Of a stretch of DNA of 64,000 nucleotides, positions 7,134 to 17,800 are shown piece after piece. The translations under genes were made by a program, and so were the position numbers. Numbering within the stretch: the stretch's first letter is position 1; each line of letters begins with the position of its first letter. Source of the DNA: Curvibacter sp. (GTDB taxonomy: Bacteria > Pseudomonadota > Gammaproteobacteria > Burkholderiales > Burkholderiaceae_C); assembly GCA_020248905.1 (NCBI GenBank), contig JADCGR010000051.1, positions 1 through 64,000 of the forward strand, written 5' to 3'. The notes below the pieces were generated by a model. It did no database searches. It was given only the letters and a program-made list of their open reading frames with translations, and was not told the origin of the DNA.

Positions 7134-9353
7134 ATGAACACCCATCCCGCGCCCCCCTCTGTTGCAACGCTGGACCTCGGCATCTCCGGCATGACCTGCG
7201 CTTCCTGCGTAACCCGGGTCGAGAAGGCCTTGAAAAAGGTGCCGGGTGTGATCGACGCGGAGGTCAACCTGGCCACCGAGTCGGCCCGCGTGAGCTACCG
7301 GCCCTCGGAGCAGATCGAGGCACGCCTGAGTCGCGCCGTGCGCGATGCCGGCTACGAGCCGCGTGCGGCCGACGCCCTTGGCCAGACGCCGGATGCCTCA
7401 CCCTGGGCGGGCTTTGGCGTGGTAACCGTAGGCCTGGTGCTCTCGCTGCCGCTAGTGCTGCCTATGCTGGCCGATCTGACGGGCCGGCACTGGATGCTGC
7501 CGGCCTGGCAGCAGTTCCTGCTGGCCACGCCGGTGCAGTTCGTCCTGGGCGCGCGCTTCTACGTGGCGGGTTGGCATGCGCTTAAGGCTCGTACCGGAAA
7601 TATGGACCTGCTGGTGGCCATCGGCACCACGGCGGGCTGGGCTTTGTCGGTCTGGCTATGGGTGACAGCGCCAGAGGGTGCGATGCCGCATCTCTACTTT
7701 GAGGCATCCGCCGTGGTTGTGACGCTGGTGCTGTTGGGCAAGTGGCTGGAGGCGCGTGCGAAGCGGCAGACCACCGCCGCCATCCGTGCGCTGCATGCGC
7801 TGCGGCCCGAGCAGGCGCATCTGATCGGGCTGGACGGTGAGGTGGATGTGCCGCTGGCCGAGGTGCTGGTGGGTGACCGGCTGGTGGTGCGGCCAGGCGA
7901 GCGTTTTCCCGCCGACGGTGTGCTGCTTGAGGGCCACACGCAGGTAGACGAGTCCATGCTTACGGGCGAAGCCTTGCCCGTCACCCGCGATGTGGGCGCG
8001 CGCCTGACGGGTGGCTCGATCAACGGTGAGGGCCGCGTGGTCATGCGGGTGGGGGCGGTGGGTAGCGAGACTGTGCTTGCGCGCATTATCCGTCTGGTGG
8101 AGGATGCTCAGGCCGCGAAGGCGCCGATCCAGCGTCTCGTGGACCAGGTGTCCGCCGTGTTCGTGCCGGTGGTGCTGGGCATCGCGGTGCTGACGCTGCT
8201 GGCGTGGCTGGCCTGGGGTGCTTCGGGCGAGGAGGCCATCATCCATGCCGTGGCGGTGCTCGTTATCGCCTGTCCGTGCGCCCTGGGCCTGGCTACGCCA
8301 GCGGCCATCATGGCGGGCACCGGGGTGGCTGCGAAGCACGGCATTTTCATCAAGGATTCGCAGGCGCTGGAGATCGCGCATCGGGTCGACACGGTAGCCT
8401 TTGACAAGACGGGCACGCTGACGGTGGGCCAGCCCCGTCTGCTGGCCTTCGAGGTCGTGCCCGGCCAGGATGAGGCCGCTCTTCTGGGCGCCGCCGCCAG
8501 TCTGCAAAGTGGCGGCGAACACCCGCTGGCGCGTGCGGTGGTTCAGGCGGCGCGCGCCCGCGACATGGCTCTCGATGCACCCGACGATGTACGCGCTGTA
8601 CCCGGGCGCGGCAGCGAGGGCAGTGTCGGCGTACGCAGCTACCTGATGGGCAGCCTGCGCTGGATGGAGGAACTCCAGGTGCCGCTGGGCGTCTTGGCCG
8701 GTCGTGCGACCGAACTTCAGCGACAGGGCGCCACGGTGTCGGCCCTGGTTGAGCGCACGGGCGATGGGCTGACCCTGCGCGCCCTGCTCGCCTTTGGCGA
8801 CGAGCCCAAGCCAGGTGCGCGGCAGGCTTTGGCCGAGTTGCGCGCGCGGGGCATCCGCACGGTCATGATCTCGGGCGACAACTGCGGCGCGGCCGAGGCC
8901 ATGGGGCGCCGCCTGGGCCTGCGCCCCGAGGACGGAGAGGTGCTTGCCGAGGTCTTGCCCGCAGACAAGGCGGCGGCTGTGGGCCGGCTGAAGGCGGGGG
9001 GGCACATCGTCGCGATGGTGGGCGATGGCGTCAACGATGCCCCTGCGCTGGCCGCTGCCGACGTGGGCCTGGCCATGGGCAATGGCACGGACGTGGCCAT
9101 GCATGCTGCAGGCATCACGCTAATGCGTGGCGACCCGCTGCTGGTGGCTGACGCGCTGGATGTCTCTGCCCGGACTGTGACCAAGATACGCCAGAACCTC
9201 TTCTGGGCCTTTGTGTACAACGTGGCGGGCATCCCGCTGGCCGCCCTGGGCTACCTGAGCCCGGTAATTGCCTCAGCGGCCATGGCCATGAGCTCGGTCA
9301 GCGTGATGAGCAATGCCCTGCTACTGCGGCGCTGGCGGCAGTTGACCGCTTAA
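7134..9353 (+). CDS. copA: Copper-exporting P1B-type ATPase CopA
   Basis: A 739-residue P-type ATPase that pumps Cu(I) out of the cytoplasm. In order: one N-terminal HMA domain with GMTCASC (Cys22, Cys25), two leading membrane helices plus the usual six, the CPC ion-pathway motif (Cys380-Pro-Cys382), the phosphorylation site DKTGT (Asp424), the His-Pro motif of the nucleotide domain (GGEHPLARA) and GDGVNDAP (630-637). All catalytic residues are present. ATGs exist at 7110, 7125 and 7134; the first two lie inside the operator/-10 region, so 7134 (MNTHPAPP) is the likely start, possibly of a leaderless mRNA. Divergent to copZ. Confidence 0.95.
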   Translation: MNTHPAPPSVATLDLGISGMTCASCVTRVEKALKKVPGVIDAEVNLATESARVSYRPSEQIEARLSRAVRDAGYEPRAADALGQTPDASPWAGFGVVTVGLVLSLPLVLPMLADLTGRHWMLPAWQQFLLATPVQFVLGARFYVAGWHALKARTGNMDLLVAIGTTAGWALSVWLWVTAPEGAMPHLYFEASAVVVTLVLLGKWLEARAKRQTTAAIRALHALRPEQAHLIGLDGEVDVPLAEVLVGDRLVVRPGERFPADGVLLEGHTQVDESMLTGEALPVTRDVGARLTGGSINGEGRVVMRVGAVGSETVLARIIRLVEDAQAAKAPIQRLVDQVSAVFVPVVLGIAVLTLLAWLAWGASGEEAIIHAVAVLVIACPCALGLATPAAIMAGTGVAAKHGIFIKDSQALEIAHRVDTVAFDKTGTLTVGQPRLLAFEVVPGQDEAALLGAAASLQSGGEHPLARAVVQAARARDMALDAPDDVRAVPGRGSEGSVGVRSYLMGSLRWMEELQVPLGVLAGRATELQRQGATVSALVERTGDGLTLRALLAFGDEPKPGARQALAELRARGIRTVMISGDNCGAAEAMGRRLGLRPEDGEVLAEVLPADKAAAVGRLKAGGHIVAMVGDGVNDAPALAAADVGLAMGNGTDVAMHAAGITLMRGDPLLVADALDVSARTVTKIRQNLFWAFVYNVAGIPLAALGYLSPVIASAAMAMSSVSVMSNALLLRRWRQLTA

Positions 9354-9581
9354 AGCGATAGCCGACCTCGGCAAGGCACGAAAAAAGGGGGAAAAGTATG
9401 AACCGAGGGCCTCAGGGACTTGTTCAGAGGTTCCCAAGGCATCCTGGATCGGCACTCATGGCCGGTGAAGGCGAGCCGGGGCGCGTAGCTTCTCGCGCCC
9501 GGCATTCTCAGTAGTTTTTGTGCAGTGACCGCGCAGCTCGGTGTGCTCGCGGCGTCGGCGGCGCGCCCGTGATGGCTTGGT

Positions 9582-10484
9582 TCAAGCTGGTTGTGCTGCG
9601 AGGATTCTGCGTAGCACTTTACGGGCTAAAAGCTCCACGTGTTGGCCAGCTGCGGACAGAGGCCTGTCGCGATTCCAAACCAAGGAAATCGGGTAGCGAA
9701 AAGGTGACCGCAGCGGCAAGAACGTTAGCGTTGCGTCTCGCTCTGAAGCCGCCGTCAGCTCATCTACAACCGCGATTCCCGCCCCGGCCCGGACCAATGC
9801 GAGTCCAACTCGCGCAATGCGGACGGTGGGACCGCTCCGAACCTCAACCCCCGCTTCTTGAAGCAAAGTGTCCATCGTCCTACCTTGAATCGTAGATTGA
9901 TCGAACTTGATCAGGGACTGCCCTGAGAGATCGCGCAAAGAGAGCGTTGAACGGCTTGTGAGCAGGTGTCCGGCAGGCACGGCAACGACGAGTCTGGCTC
10001 GGCCCAGCAACCTCGTCCTCAGGCTGGGATGTTCCGGTTCAATGAGCGCTATCCCAAGGTCGGCCTGGTGCGTCAACAGCTCTTGAGTCAGCACACGCAG
10101 CGGCAAAACGTCTAGTGTGATGCTGAGGGCAGGTTTGTCTCGACCCAACATTGCAACCACTTCGGGCACCGCCGCCAAGCCAGCGCTTGGACTGCAGACG
10201 ATCCGCAGTGACCGTCCCTCGCCAGTCTTCAGAGACTTTGCAACACCCAGGACAGTCTCGATCCCGCCGTAAATCTTGCGGACTTCCTCATACAGCACGC
10301 GAGCATCCTGGGTTGGAAGGATGCCTGTTCCTTGTCGTTCGAACAAGGGAACGTCAAGCGATGACTGAAGATGCTTGATTAATCGGCTTACCGCAGGCGC
10401 GGATACGTGAAGCAGCTGCGCGGCTCCACCGATGGATCCCGTCAGCATGACCGCTCGGAACACCTCCATTTGGCGCAGGTTCAT
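9582..10484 (-). CDS. LysR-type transcriptional regulator
   Basis: A 300-residue LysR protein: winged helix at residues 1-60 (MEVFRAVMLTGSIGGAAQLL, then SAPAVSRLIKHLQ) and a complete substrate-binding domain (about 90-295). It is divergent from the Bug-isochorismatase-AroE-like genes and most likely controls them. The 87-bp spacer is very AT-rich and contains the dyad GTTAAA (10497-10502) / TTTAAC (10523-10528), a candidate operator. Further ATG and TTG starts lie just upstream at 10487 and 10493. The 228 bp before copA's end hold no recognisable gene. Confidence 0.88.
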   Translation of the reverse strand: MNLRQMEVFRAVMLTGSIGGAAQLLHVSAPAVSRLIKHLQSSLDVPLFERQGTGILPTQDARVLYEEVRKIYGGIETVLGVAKSLKTGEGRSLRIVCSPSAGLAAVPEVVAMLGRDKPALSITLDVLPLRVLTQELLTHQADLGIALIEPEHPSLRTRLLGRARLVVAVPAGHLLTSRSTLSLRDLSGQSLIKFDQSTIQGRTMDTLLQEAGVEVRSGPTVRIARVGLALVRAGAGIAVVDELTAASERDATLTFLPLRSPFRYPISLVWNRDRPLSAAGQHVELLARKVLRRILAAQPA

Positions 10485-10574
10485 CATTAACAACGAGTTA
10501 AAAATATGTGAAGAAAAGTTACTTTAACTTATCTTTGCGATCACCGAAAATTCAACACATTCAAGGAGACGCAG

Positions 10575-11567
10575 ATGAAAGTTACCCGCCGCCAACTGTT
10601 GACTGTTGCCGCCGCAGCAACATCGCCCGCTTGGGGCTCGCCCCTGGGCTCTGGGTCTGGACAGCCTTCATGGCCGCTCCAGCCTGTGCGTCTGATAGTC
10701 GGATTTCCAGCGGGTTCCTCGCCAGATATGCTTGCACGGCTGCTCGCGGAACAACTGGCCCCGCGGATTGGGCAAGCGGTCGTGGTTGAAAACCGACCGG
10801 GGGCGGCGGGCAACATCGCCGTCGATCTCGTTGCGAAAGCAACGGATGGCCACACCATCGGCATATCGCCAAATGGTCCTCTCAGCAGCTCTCCGCATCT
10901 ATATCCGAAGCTCCCCTACAACCCTGAGCGCGATCTTGCGCCAATATCGCTGGTTGCGACTTCACCGATGGTTTTGGCAGCGCCAGCACAGTATCCTGCG
11001 TCCGACATTCGGGAGGCGATGCTCTATGCGCGCAATCAAGGGGACAAGCTCAACTATGGCTCTGTAGGGGCGGGATCTGCTTCCCACTTGGCGATGGAGC
11101 TCCTGAAGATACAGACGGGGATCCGGCCTGTGCATATCCCCTTCAACGGCTTCCCAGCAGTCGTTACTGCAATGATTGGAGGGCAGATTGAGTTGAGCTT
11201 TCTCGTGCCGTCCATCGCGCTGCCGCATGTGCGCTCCGGCCGACTGAAGCTGTTTGGCGTTAGTTCCGGCACCCGTAGCATTCTCGTTCCTGATATGGAG
11301 CCTATTGCCACTGGAGCCAACGTTCCCCGGTTTGACGTGGAGGTATGGAACGGAATCATCGCTCCGAAATCTATGCACCACACCGTGCAAGCGCGACTTG
11401 CTCAACACCTGTACGAGATATTGCGTATTCAGACGGTGCGTGACTCCTTGTTCGCGATGTCCTGGCAGGCTGTGGGCAGCTTGCCGGCCGGATTGTCGCA
11501 GCGCATGCGTAGCGATTCTGCAACCTGGGGTGGTGTCGTTCGCATGGCCCAGATCAAGCTTGATTAG
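10575..11567 (+). CDS. Bug-family periplasmic substrate-binding protein
   Basis: A 330-residue tripartite-tricarboxylate-transporter type solute receptor. A twin-arginine-like leader (VTRRQLLTVAAAATSPAWG) is followed by the family start PVRLIVGFPAGSSPDMLARLL, the VVVENRPGAAGNIA loop and a G-rich YGSVGAGSASHLAME ligand loop. Bug proteins bind carboxylates with their two-loop carboxylate pincer. No TctAB membrane genes are nearby, as is usual for Bug genes in Bordetella relatives. Being first in a transcript with an isochorismatase and an AroE-like enzyme, a cyclic carboxylate such as a shikimate- or quinate-type compound is a reasonable guess. Confidence 0.9.
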   Translation: MKVTRRQLLTVAAAATSPAWGSPLGSGSGQPSWPLQPVRLIVGFPAGSSPDMLARLLAEQLAPRIGQAVVVENRPGAAGNIAVDLVAKATDGHTIGISPNGPLSSSPHLYPKLPYNPERDLAPISLVATSPMVLAAPAQYPASDIREAMLYARNQGDKLNYGSVGAGSASHLAMELLKIQTGIRPVHIPFNGFPAVVTAMIGGQIELSFLVPSIALPHVRSGRLKLFGVSSGTRSILVPDMEPIATGANVPRFDVEVWNGIIAPKSMHHTVQARLAQHLYEILRIQTVRDSLFAMSWQAVGSLPAGLSQRMRSDSATWGGVVRMAQIKLD

Positions 11568-11578
11568 GAGACCTCAAG

Positions 11579-12232
11579 ATGCAATCACCTGATCGGCTGT
11601 CACGGCGCAAGATATCGCCTTATCCCCTTCCTGGCGGTGACCAGCTCGCCCGAAACAAAGTGCACTGGCCTTTGCGGTTGGATGAGTGTGTTCTCGTGAT
11701 TCATGACATGCAGAACTTTTGGCTGAGCTTATTCGATAATGCAGGACCTGTGGTGGCCAACGTAGAGGCGCTTCGACATGCCGCCAAGGCGCTAGCGATA
11801 CCCGTCATCTACACGAAGGCGGTCCGCCCGCGAACACTGGCAGAGCGGGCACTCGGTCTTGATATGTGGGGCCCCGGGTTGGGTGCGACCCACGTGACAG
11901 AGGCGGATTGCGCCATCTGTGAGGCCTTGACTCCCGCCCCAGACGACTACGTTATCGACAAGCCTCGGTATAGCGGTTTTTTTCGCACCGAACTTGAAGA
12001 CGTACTGAGCCTCATTAATCGTAACCATGTCATCCTGACTGGGGTGTTCGCGCACCATGGCGTCTTGCTCACTGCAGCGGATGCTTACATGCGAAACTAC
12101 AAAGTCAGTATGGTCGTTGACGCCACAGCAGATTACTCGCTTGCCGATCACGAGAAGGCGTTGGAGTATGTGGCCGAGGTTTGTGGCGCTCTTACTACAA
12201 CCGCAGCCGTCCGTTCCGCATTCGAAGCATGA
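11579..12232 (+). CDS. Isochorismatase-type hydrolase, EntB/PhzD-like
   Basis: A 217-residue alpha/beta hydrolase of the isochorismatase family. The acid Asp43 (VIHDMQNFW) and the lysine Lys128 (VIDKPRYSGFF) are present, but the cysteine found in most family members is a valine (Val162, in GVFAHHGV). That pattern is shared with PhzD, which hydrolyses the vinyl ether of chorismate-type compounds by acid catalysis rather than through a cysteine nucleophile. The expected substrate is therefore isochorismate or a relative. No carrier-protein domain follows, unlike EntB. It is 11 bp behind the Bug gene and overlaps the AroE-like gene by 4 bp. Confidence 0.85.
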   Translation: MQSPDRLSRRKISPYPLPGGDQLARNKVHWPLRLDECVLVIHDMQNFWLSLFDNAGPVVANVEALRHAAKALAIPVIYTKAVRPRTLAERALGLDMWGPGLGATHVTEADCAICEALTPAPDDYVIDKPRYSGFFRTELEDVLSLINRNHVILTGVFAHHGVLLTAADAYMRNYKVSMVVDATADYSLADHEKALEYVAEVCGALTTTAAVRSAFEA

Positions 12233-13044
12233 TAGTGTCCGCCGGTCATTCGCTTATTTTCATGCTTGGCCGACCGATCGCGCAGGCCAAATCGCCAGCG
12301 TTGATGAATTCCTGGTTCGCGCAGAGGAACATTGCATGCGCGACCTTGCCCTTGCACTTGTCCGAGACCGGTCTGCGAAGCGCCCTGCAGCTGGTGCGAC
12401 ACAGTGAGAACGTTCAGGGCGCCATTGTCACAATACCCTTCAAACGCGAAGTCGCCTCTTATTTGGAAGAGCTGAGTGAAGCCAGCCTCGTCCTCGATGC
12501 AGTCAACGTTATCCGAAAGACAGCCGATGGTTGTCTGTTTGGGGACATGCTGGACGGCGAGGCCATGCTTTGCGCTTTACGCGCAAGGCGCATATCCATC
12601 AGGGGCCGGCGAGTATTTGTCGCTGGCTGCGGCGGCGCCGGTTCGGCGATGGCGTTTAGTGCGTGTATTGCAGGCGCTGGCAGAGTTCGGCTGATGGATG
12701 TGGACGATAGCTGTGCAGAAAAGTTGGCTGCTGCTCTGCTGAAGCGCTTTCCGAATTGCGATATTCGAACAACGGCCAGCCCCGGCGATTCGGACGTGTT
12801 GATTAACGCAACGCCGCTTGGGATGAATGCAGATGACGATATCCCTATTGGGCTAACCAATGCGGCTGATACGCTCGTCGTGGATGCCGTAACGTCATTA
12901 ACCGATACGCCTTGGGTTCGGGCTTGCAAAGCCAGGGGGTGGGCGACGATTGGCGGTAACGAATTGGCTGCAGCGCAACTCCCATTGCTATTGGCTTTTT
13001 TCGGTCACCCCTCAAGCCCCTTGTCCATCATCAGCGCCCACTAG
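12229..13044 (+). CDS. Shikimate/quinate dehydrogenase-family protein (AroE-like paralogue)
   Basis: A 271-residue protein with the AroE fold: substrate region RPIAQAKSPALMN, catalytic lysine Lys72 in VTIPFKRE, and the NAD(P) loop AGCGGAGSAMAFS. Two features differ from biosynthetic AroE: the first serine of the S-x-S-P substrate motif is alanine (Ala20), and the usual NTDG block is replaced by DMLDG (the acid is kept). This points to an AroE-like catabolic or side-pathway dehydrogenase rather than the housekeeping enzyme. Its ATGA start overlaps the isochorismatase stop, so the two are translationally coupled. Confidence 0.82.
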   Translation: MIVSAGHSLIFMLGRPIAQAKSPALMNSWFAQRNIACATLPLHLSETGLRSALQLVRHSENVQGAIVTIPFKREVASYLEELSEASLVLDAVNVIRKTADGCLFGDMLDGEAMLCALRARRISIRGRRVFVAGCGGAGSAMAFSACIAGAGRVRLMDVDDSCAEKLAAALLKRFPNCDIRTTASPGDSDVLINATPLGMNADDDIPIGLTNAADTLVVDAVTSLTDTPWVRACKARGWATIGGNELAAAQLPLLLAFFGHPSSPLSIISAH

Positions 13045-13123
13045 TGTGGAGGGCTGACTGGCTTCAGCGCGGGATGGGGCCTCAACAAGTCTCCTTTCGT
13101 GGCGCGGTCGGTTCAGGCCTCCC

Positions 13124-14767
13124 ATGAACAAGATCATTCGGTATGTAGGATTTCTGCCAGTGAGCCTGCGCCTCTACTCCTTCATGCGCCAGTTCACGGT
13201 CCGCGTGCGGATGATGGGCGCCATCGCGGTGGTGCTGGCCTTACTGGCCCTGATCGCGGGTGCTGGGATGTTGGGCATGTTTCGTATCCACCAGCTCAGT
13301 GGCGAAGTAATCGACAGATCAATGGCTGTGGTTGACCGAGTGGCACAGCTTCGGCTTGATATGTCCCAGGTCCGGCGTCACGAGAAGGACATGATCATCC
13401 AGTACGAAAGACCCGAGGAGATTCGTCAGATCCGGGCGCGCTGGGACGTCGAGACCCAGCGCATTGAGCAATCGGTTGACGACTTGCTCGCGCGTTTGCC
13501 AAACCTGCGGCGCGAGCAGTTACAAGTGGCGCACGCCCATCTCGGGGTCTATCGCGAATTGTTTGCCCGCACGGCAGCAATGTTGGAAGGTGGCGCGTTC
13601 ACCACGGCGACTTCGGCCCAGCGATTGAGCGTTCGGGCTGGAAACGAATTTGACAAAGCAGATAGGCTCTTGGCCCAAATCGATGAAGCGGTGCGCATGG
13701 AAGCGCTCGCGTCCAATGCCAACCGTACTGCCACGCTTGAGCGCATGCTCCTTGTATTTGCCGTGCTTGTCGCGCTAGCTCTGGCATTCGTGGTTCCGCT
13801 GACTCTTCTCAACATGCAGGCGATCTGCAGGCCTGTCGAGCGGGCTCGGCAGCTGGCCCAGGCTATCGCAAGAGGGGATCTAGCGCGACCCATGGAGGTG
13901 GACGGCGCCGACGAACTGGCCGACCTGCAGCGAGCGCTGGAACAGATGCGCGCTGGCCTTGCCAGCATGGTGGCGCAGCTACGCGATGCGGGCGAGAATG
14001 TTGCTACTGTCAGCCGCGAACTCGCCAGTGGCAACCAGGACCTTTCAAGCCGTACCGAGCATACGGCTGGCAATGTGCAGACGACCGTGGGCTCCATTGG
14101 AGATCTTAGCGGTAGCGTCGAGCAGACAGCCGACGCGGCCCGGGCTGCGAATCAGCTGGTGGCGGACGCTTCGCAGGCGGCGCAGCGCGGCGGCGCAGTG
14201 GTGACGCAGGCCGTCCGGAGCATGCACAGCATCTCGCAGTCCAGCCAGAAGATCAACGACATCATCGACCTGATCGACTCCATCGCCTTCCAGACCAATA
14301 TCCTGGCGCTCAACGCGGCCGTCGAGGCAGCGCGGGCCGGCAACCAGGGTCGCGGCTTTGCGGTGGTGGCTGCAGAGGTGCGGTCCTTGGCGCAGCGCTC
14401 TGCAGCAGCGGCTGGCGAGATCAAGGAACTGATTGATGCAAGCGTGAGCGCGGTTAATGGGGGCGCTCGGCAGGTCGAAGAGGCCGGCGTCGTGATGCAC
14501 GAGATCGTGGCGAGCGTGCAGCGTGTGCGCGACATCATGGTCAAGATCTCCCTGGCGGCCGACAGGCAGTCACACGGAATCGGACAGGTCAACGAGTCTG
14601 TTCAGGAGATCGACCGCATGACGCAGCAGAACGCGGCGTTGGTCGAACAATCAGCCGCAGCGGCGCAGTCTATGCGCGAGCAGGCTGACCGCTTGGCCGA
14701 TATCGTCCGCCAGTTTCGGCTGGAGGGCCAAGCGGCCGATGGTTCGCAGTTACGGCTGACAAACTGA
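13124..14767 (+). CDS. Methyl-accepting chemotaxis protein
   Basis: A 547-residue chemoreceptor. Transmembrane helix 1 is at about residues 29-50, followed by a roughly 160-residue periplasmic four-helix-bundle sensor with RRHEKDMIIQYE, helix 2 at about 205-228, a HAMP domain (ending near 280) and the cytoplasmic signalling domain with the invariant hairpin tip IDSIAFQTNILALNAAVEAA (around 385-405). It relays ligand signals to CheA/CheW; no che genes are here. A start at 13184 is also possible. No C-terminal CheR-binding pentapeptide is seen (ends RLTN). Confidence 0.92.
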   Translation: MNKIIRYVGFLPVSLRLYSFMRQFTVRVRMMGAIAVVLALLALIAGAGMLGMFRIHQLSGEVIDRSMAVVDRVAQLRLDMSQVRRHEKDMIIQYERPEEIRQIRARWDVETQRIEQSVDDLLARLPNLRREQLQVAHAHLGVYRELFARTAAMLEGGAFTTATSAQRLSVRAGNEFDKADRLLAQIDEAVRMEALASNANRTATLERMLLVFAVLVALALAFVVPLTLLNMQAICRPVERARQLAQAIARGDLARPMEVDGADELADLQRALEQMRAGLASMVAQLRDAGENVATVSRELASGNQDLSSRTEHTAGNVQTTVGSIGDLSGSVEQTADAARAANQLVADASQAAQRGGAVVTQAVRSMHSISQSSQKINDIIDLIDSIAFQTNILALNAAVEAARAGNQGRGFAVVAAEVRSLAQRSAAAAGEIKELIDASVSAVNGGARQVEEAGVVMHEIVASVQRVRDIMVKISLAADRQSHGIGQVNESVQEIDRMTQQNAALVEQSAAAAQSMREQADRLADIVRQFRLEGQAADGSQLRLTN

Positions 14768-14819
14768 AGCGACAAGAGTGGTCGGAACGCTGGCCGACGA
14801 ACACCGATGGGGGGCACCG

Positions 14820-17800
14820 TTAGTCGGCCTCCTTGGGGCCAGAAGACGAAAACCATAGTACATACAACACCGGTAGTACCACCAGCGTCAGCAGCGTGGC
14901 GGTGATCAGGCCGCCGATGACGACAATGGCCAGCGGACGCTGGGTCTCGGCGCCGATGTCCTGCGACAACGCCATGGGGAGCAGCCCCAACGCCGCGAGC
15001 ATAGCCGTCATGAGCACGGTACGCAGCCGCTGCATTGAGCCCTTGCGGGCTGCCTCAAGCACGGTATGGCCGGAGTTTCGCAGCTGCTGGAAGACCGAGA
15101 GCATCACCACGCCGTTGAGGACGGCCTGGCCCGACAGGGCGATGAAGCCGATGGCGGCCGAGACCGACAGCGGGATGCTGAAAACCCAGAGGGCGACGAA
15201 GCCACCGATGATGGCCAGGGGCACATTGGCGAGGATCAGCACGGCTTTCTGGAAGGAGCCAAAGGCGTCGAACAGCAGCACGAAGATGAGTAGCAGGGAA
15301 ATGGGGACCACGAGGGAGAGCCGCTGCATGGCCCGCTCCTGGTTCTCGAACTCGCCCGACCAGTTGACGACGTAGCTGGCGGGAATCTGCACGGTCTTGG
15401 CCACGCGCTCCTTCATGTCCTTTACCACCGATCCCATGTCGCGGTCGCGGATGAAGATCCCAATGGCCATGGTCCGTCGGCCGCCCTCGCGAGCAATGTT
15501 CATGGCGCCACTGGTCTCTCGGATGTCGGCCACGGCCCCGAGGGTGGTGTAGCCGCCGCCTGGTCGGGGAATCGGTGTGGAGGCCAGCTGTGCGATCGTG
15601 CGGCGCTCGGCAGGCAGGCGCACGGCCACCGAAAAGCGGCGCTCGCCTTCCCAAAGCTGGGTGGCGGCCTTGCCAGCGAGCGCAGCCTCGATCACATCCT
15701 GAACGTCGCCGACGTTGAGGCCCTGGCGCGCCGCCCGGTCACGGTCGATGTCAATCACGAGTTGCGGCAGTTCTCCTAGACGGTCGATTTCAGCACGGTA
15801 GACACCGGCGACCTGTTTGACCTCCCGCTCAATGGCCTCGGTCGTGCGGCGCAGTTCCGCGAGGTCGTCTCCCGCCACCTTGATCACGATCTGCCCGTCG
15901 ATCTGGGAGATCGACTCCAGCACGTTGTCGCGTATGGGTTGCGAGAAGACCGGCACCAGGCCTGGTATGGCCGTGATCTGGCGCTCCATTTCGAGAATGA
16001 GTTCGTCTCGCGTGAGTCCCTTACGCCACTCCTCGTGCGGCTTCACATCGACGAAGACCTCTGCCATGCTGATGGTCTTGGGGTCGGTGCCGTCCTCGGG
16101 CTGGCCCGCTTTGGACACCGTGGTGCGGACCTCGGGGACCGCGAGCAGCGCCTCGCGTGCCTGGCGCAGGATGCGCGTGGCCTCGTCGTTGGATATGCTG
16201 GCCGGCAGTCTCAGGTTGACCCAGATCGTTCCCTCGTCAAGCTCGGGCAGGAACTCCGACCCCAGACGCGCGGCAGCGACCATCCCGACCCCGAAGGCTG
16301 CCAGCGCGATGATCACGACCTTGCCTTGGTGGGCCAGGGCCCAGTCCAGCACCGGTGCGTAGATGCCCTTGGCCGCTGTCAGCACCCGGTTGTCGCCATG
16401 CGGCAGGCCGCGGCGCAGCAGCCAATAGGCCAGTAGGGGCACCAGGGTGAGTGAGAACACCAGGGCCCCGATCAGGGCAGCCGTGACCGACAGGGCCATG
16501 GGCTGGAAGATCCGTCCCTCGTGCCGCTGCAGGGCAAAGATCGGAATGTGAGCCGCGATGATGATGAGCATCGAGAACAGCGTCGGCCGTCCGACTTCGC
16601 TTGCGGCTTCGATGATGGTCTGCCGGCGCTCATTCTCGGACATGTTCTCCCGTTCTTTTTCGAGCCGGTGCATGATGTTCTCGATCACGATGACCGCACC
16701 GTCGACGATGATGCCGAAGTCCATCGCCCCCAGCGAGAGCAGGTTGGCCGGCACGCCCATGATCTTCAGGCCCATGAAGGTCGCCAGCAGGGACAGCGGG
16801 ATGATGAGCACCACGGCCAGGCTGGCGCGCAGGTTGGAGAGGAAGATGTAGAGCACCAGTGATACCAGCAGCGCTCCCTCGACCAGGTTGCGGAACACCG
16901 TGGAGAGGGTCTTGCCCATGAGCCAGGAGCGGTCGTAGTAGGGTTCGATCTGCACGCCCGCCGGTAGTCCGCGTTCGTTGAGTTCGGCCACTTTCGCTTT
17001 CACGCCCTTGAGCACCTCGCTGGCGTTTTCGCCCTTGCGCATGACCACCATGCCGGTGATGACGTCATCGTCTCCGTCTTGCCCGACCGTACCCAGACGC
17101 GGCACGGCGCCGATCTCGACGCGCGCGACATCGCGGATCAGGATGGGTGTCGCGTTGCGCGTGGCGACAACGATGGTGGCGATGTCGTCAGCCGAACGCA
17201 GTAGGCCTATGCCGCGGATGGCGTACTGCTGAACGCCCTGGGCCACGTAGCTTCCGCCCGCGTTGGAATTACCCCGCTCCAGCGCGTCCAGCAGCTGCTG
17301 GAAGCCCAGGCCGTAGGCCCGCAGACGATCGAGGTCGGGTTGTACTTCGTACTGCTTGATGTAGCCGCCCATGGTCACCACATCGGCGATGCCAGGCACC
17401 TGGCGCAGTGCCCGCTCAACCACCCAGTCCTGCAAGGTGCGCAGCTCGGTGGTGGACCGGCCATCACCGCGCAGGCGGTAGCGCAGAACCTCGCCCACCG
17501 GGGTGGCGTTGGGCGCGATGTTGGCGGCAACGTCTGGTGGCAGGCTCACGCTGCGCAGCCGCTCGCTCACCTGCTGGCGGACTTCCGGAACCCGTGCGGC
17601 GTCGTCGTAGGTCACTACCGTAAAGGACAGGCCGAACTGCGTGTGCGAGAAGACGCGGATCGCGTTGGGTAGGCCCGCCAGCGCGGTCTCGATAGGCAGC
17701 GTCACCTGCTTTTCCACTTCCTCGGCCGCGCGCCCTGGGTAGAGCGCGATGACGGTGACCTGGGTATCCGTGACGTCGGGGAAGGCCTCGACGGATAGAT

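Noticed and set aside
9354-9581. Possible insertion-sequence remnant after copA (around GACTTGTTCAGAGG)
   Set aside because: No transposase-like frame or paired terminal repeat could be found, so it is left as an unassigned spacer.
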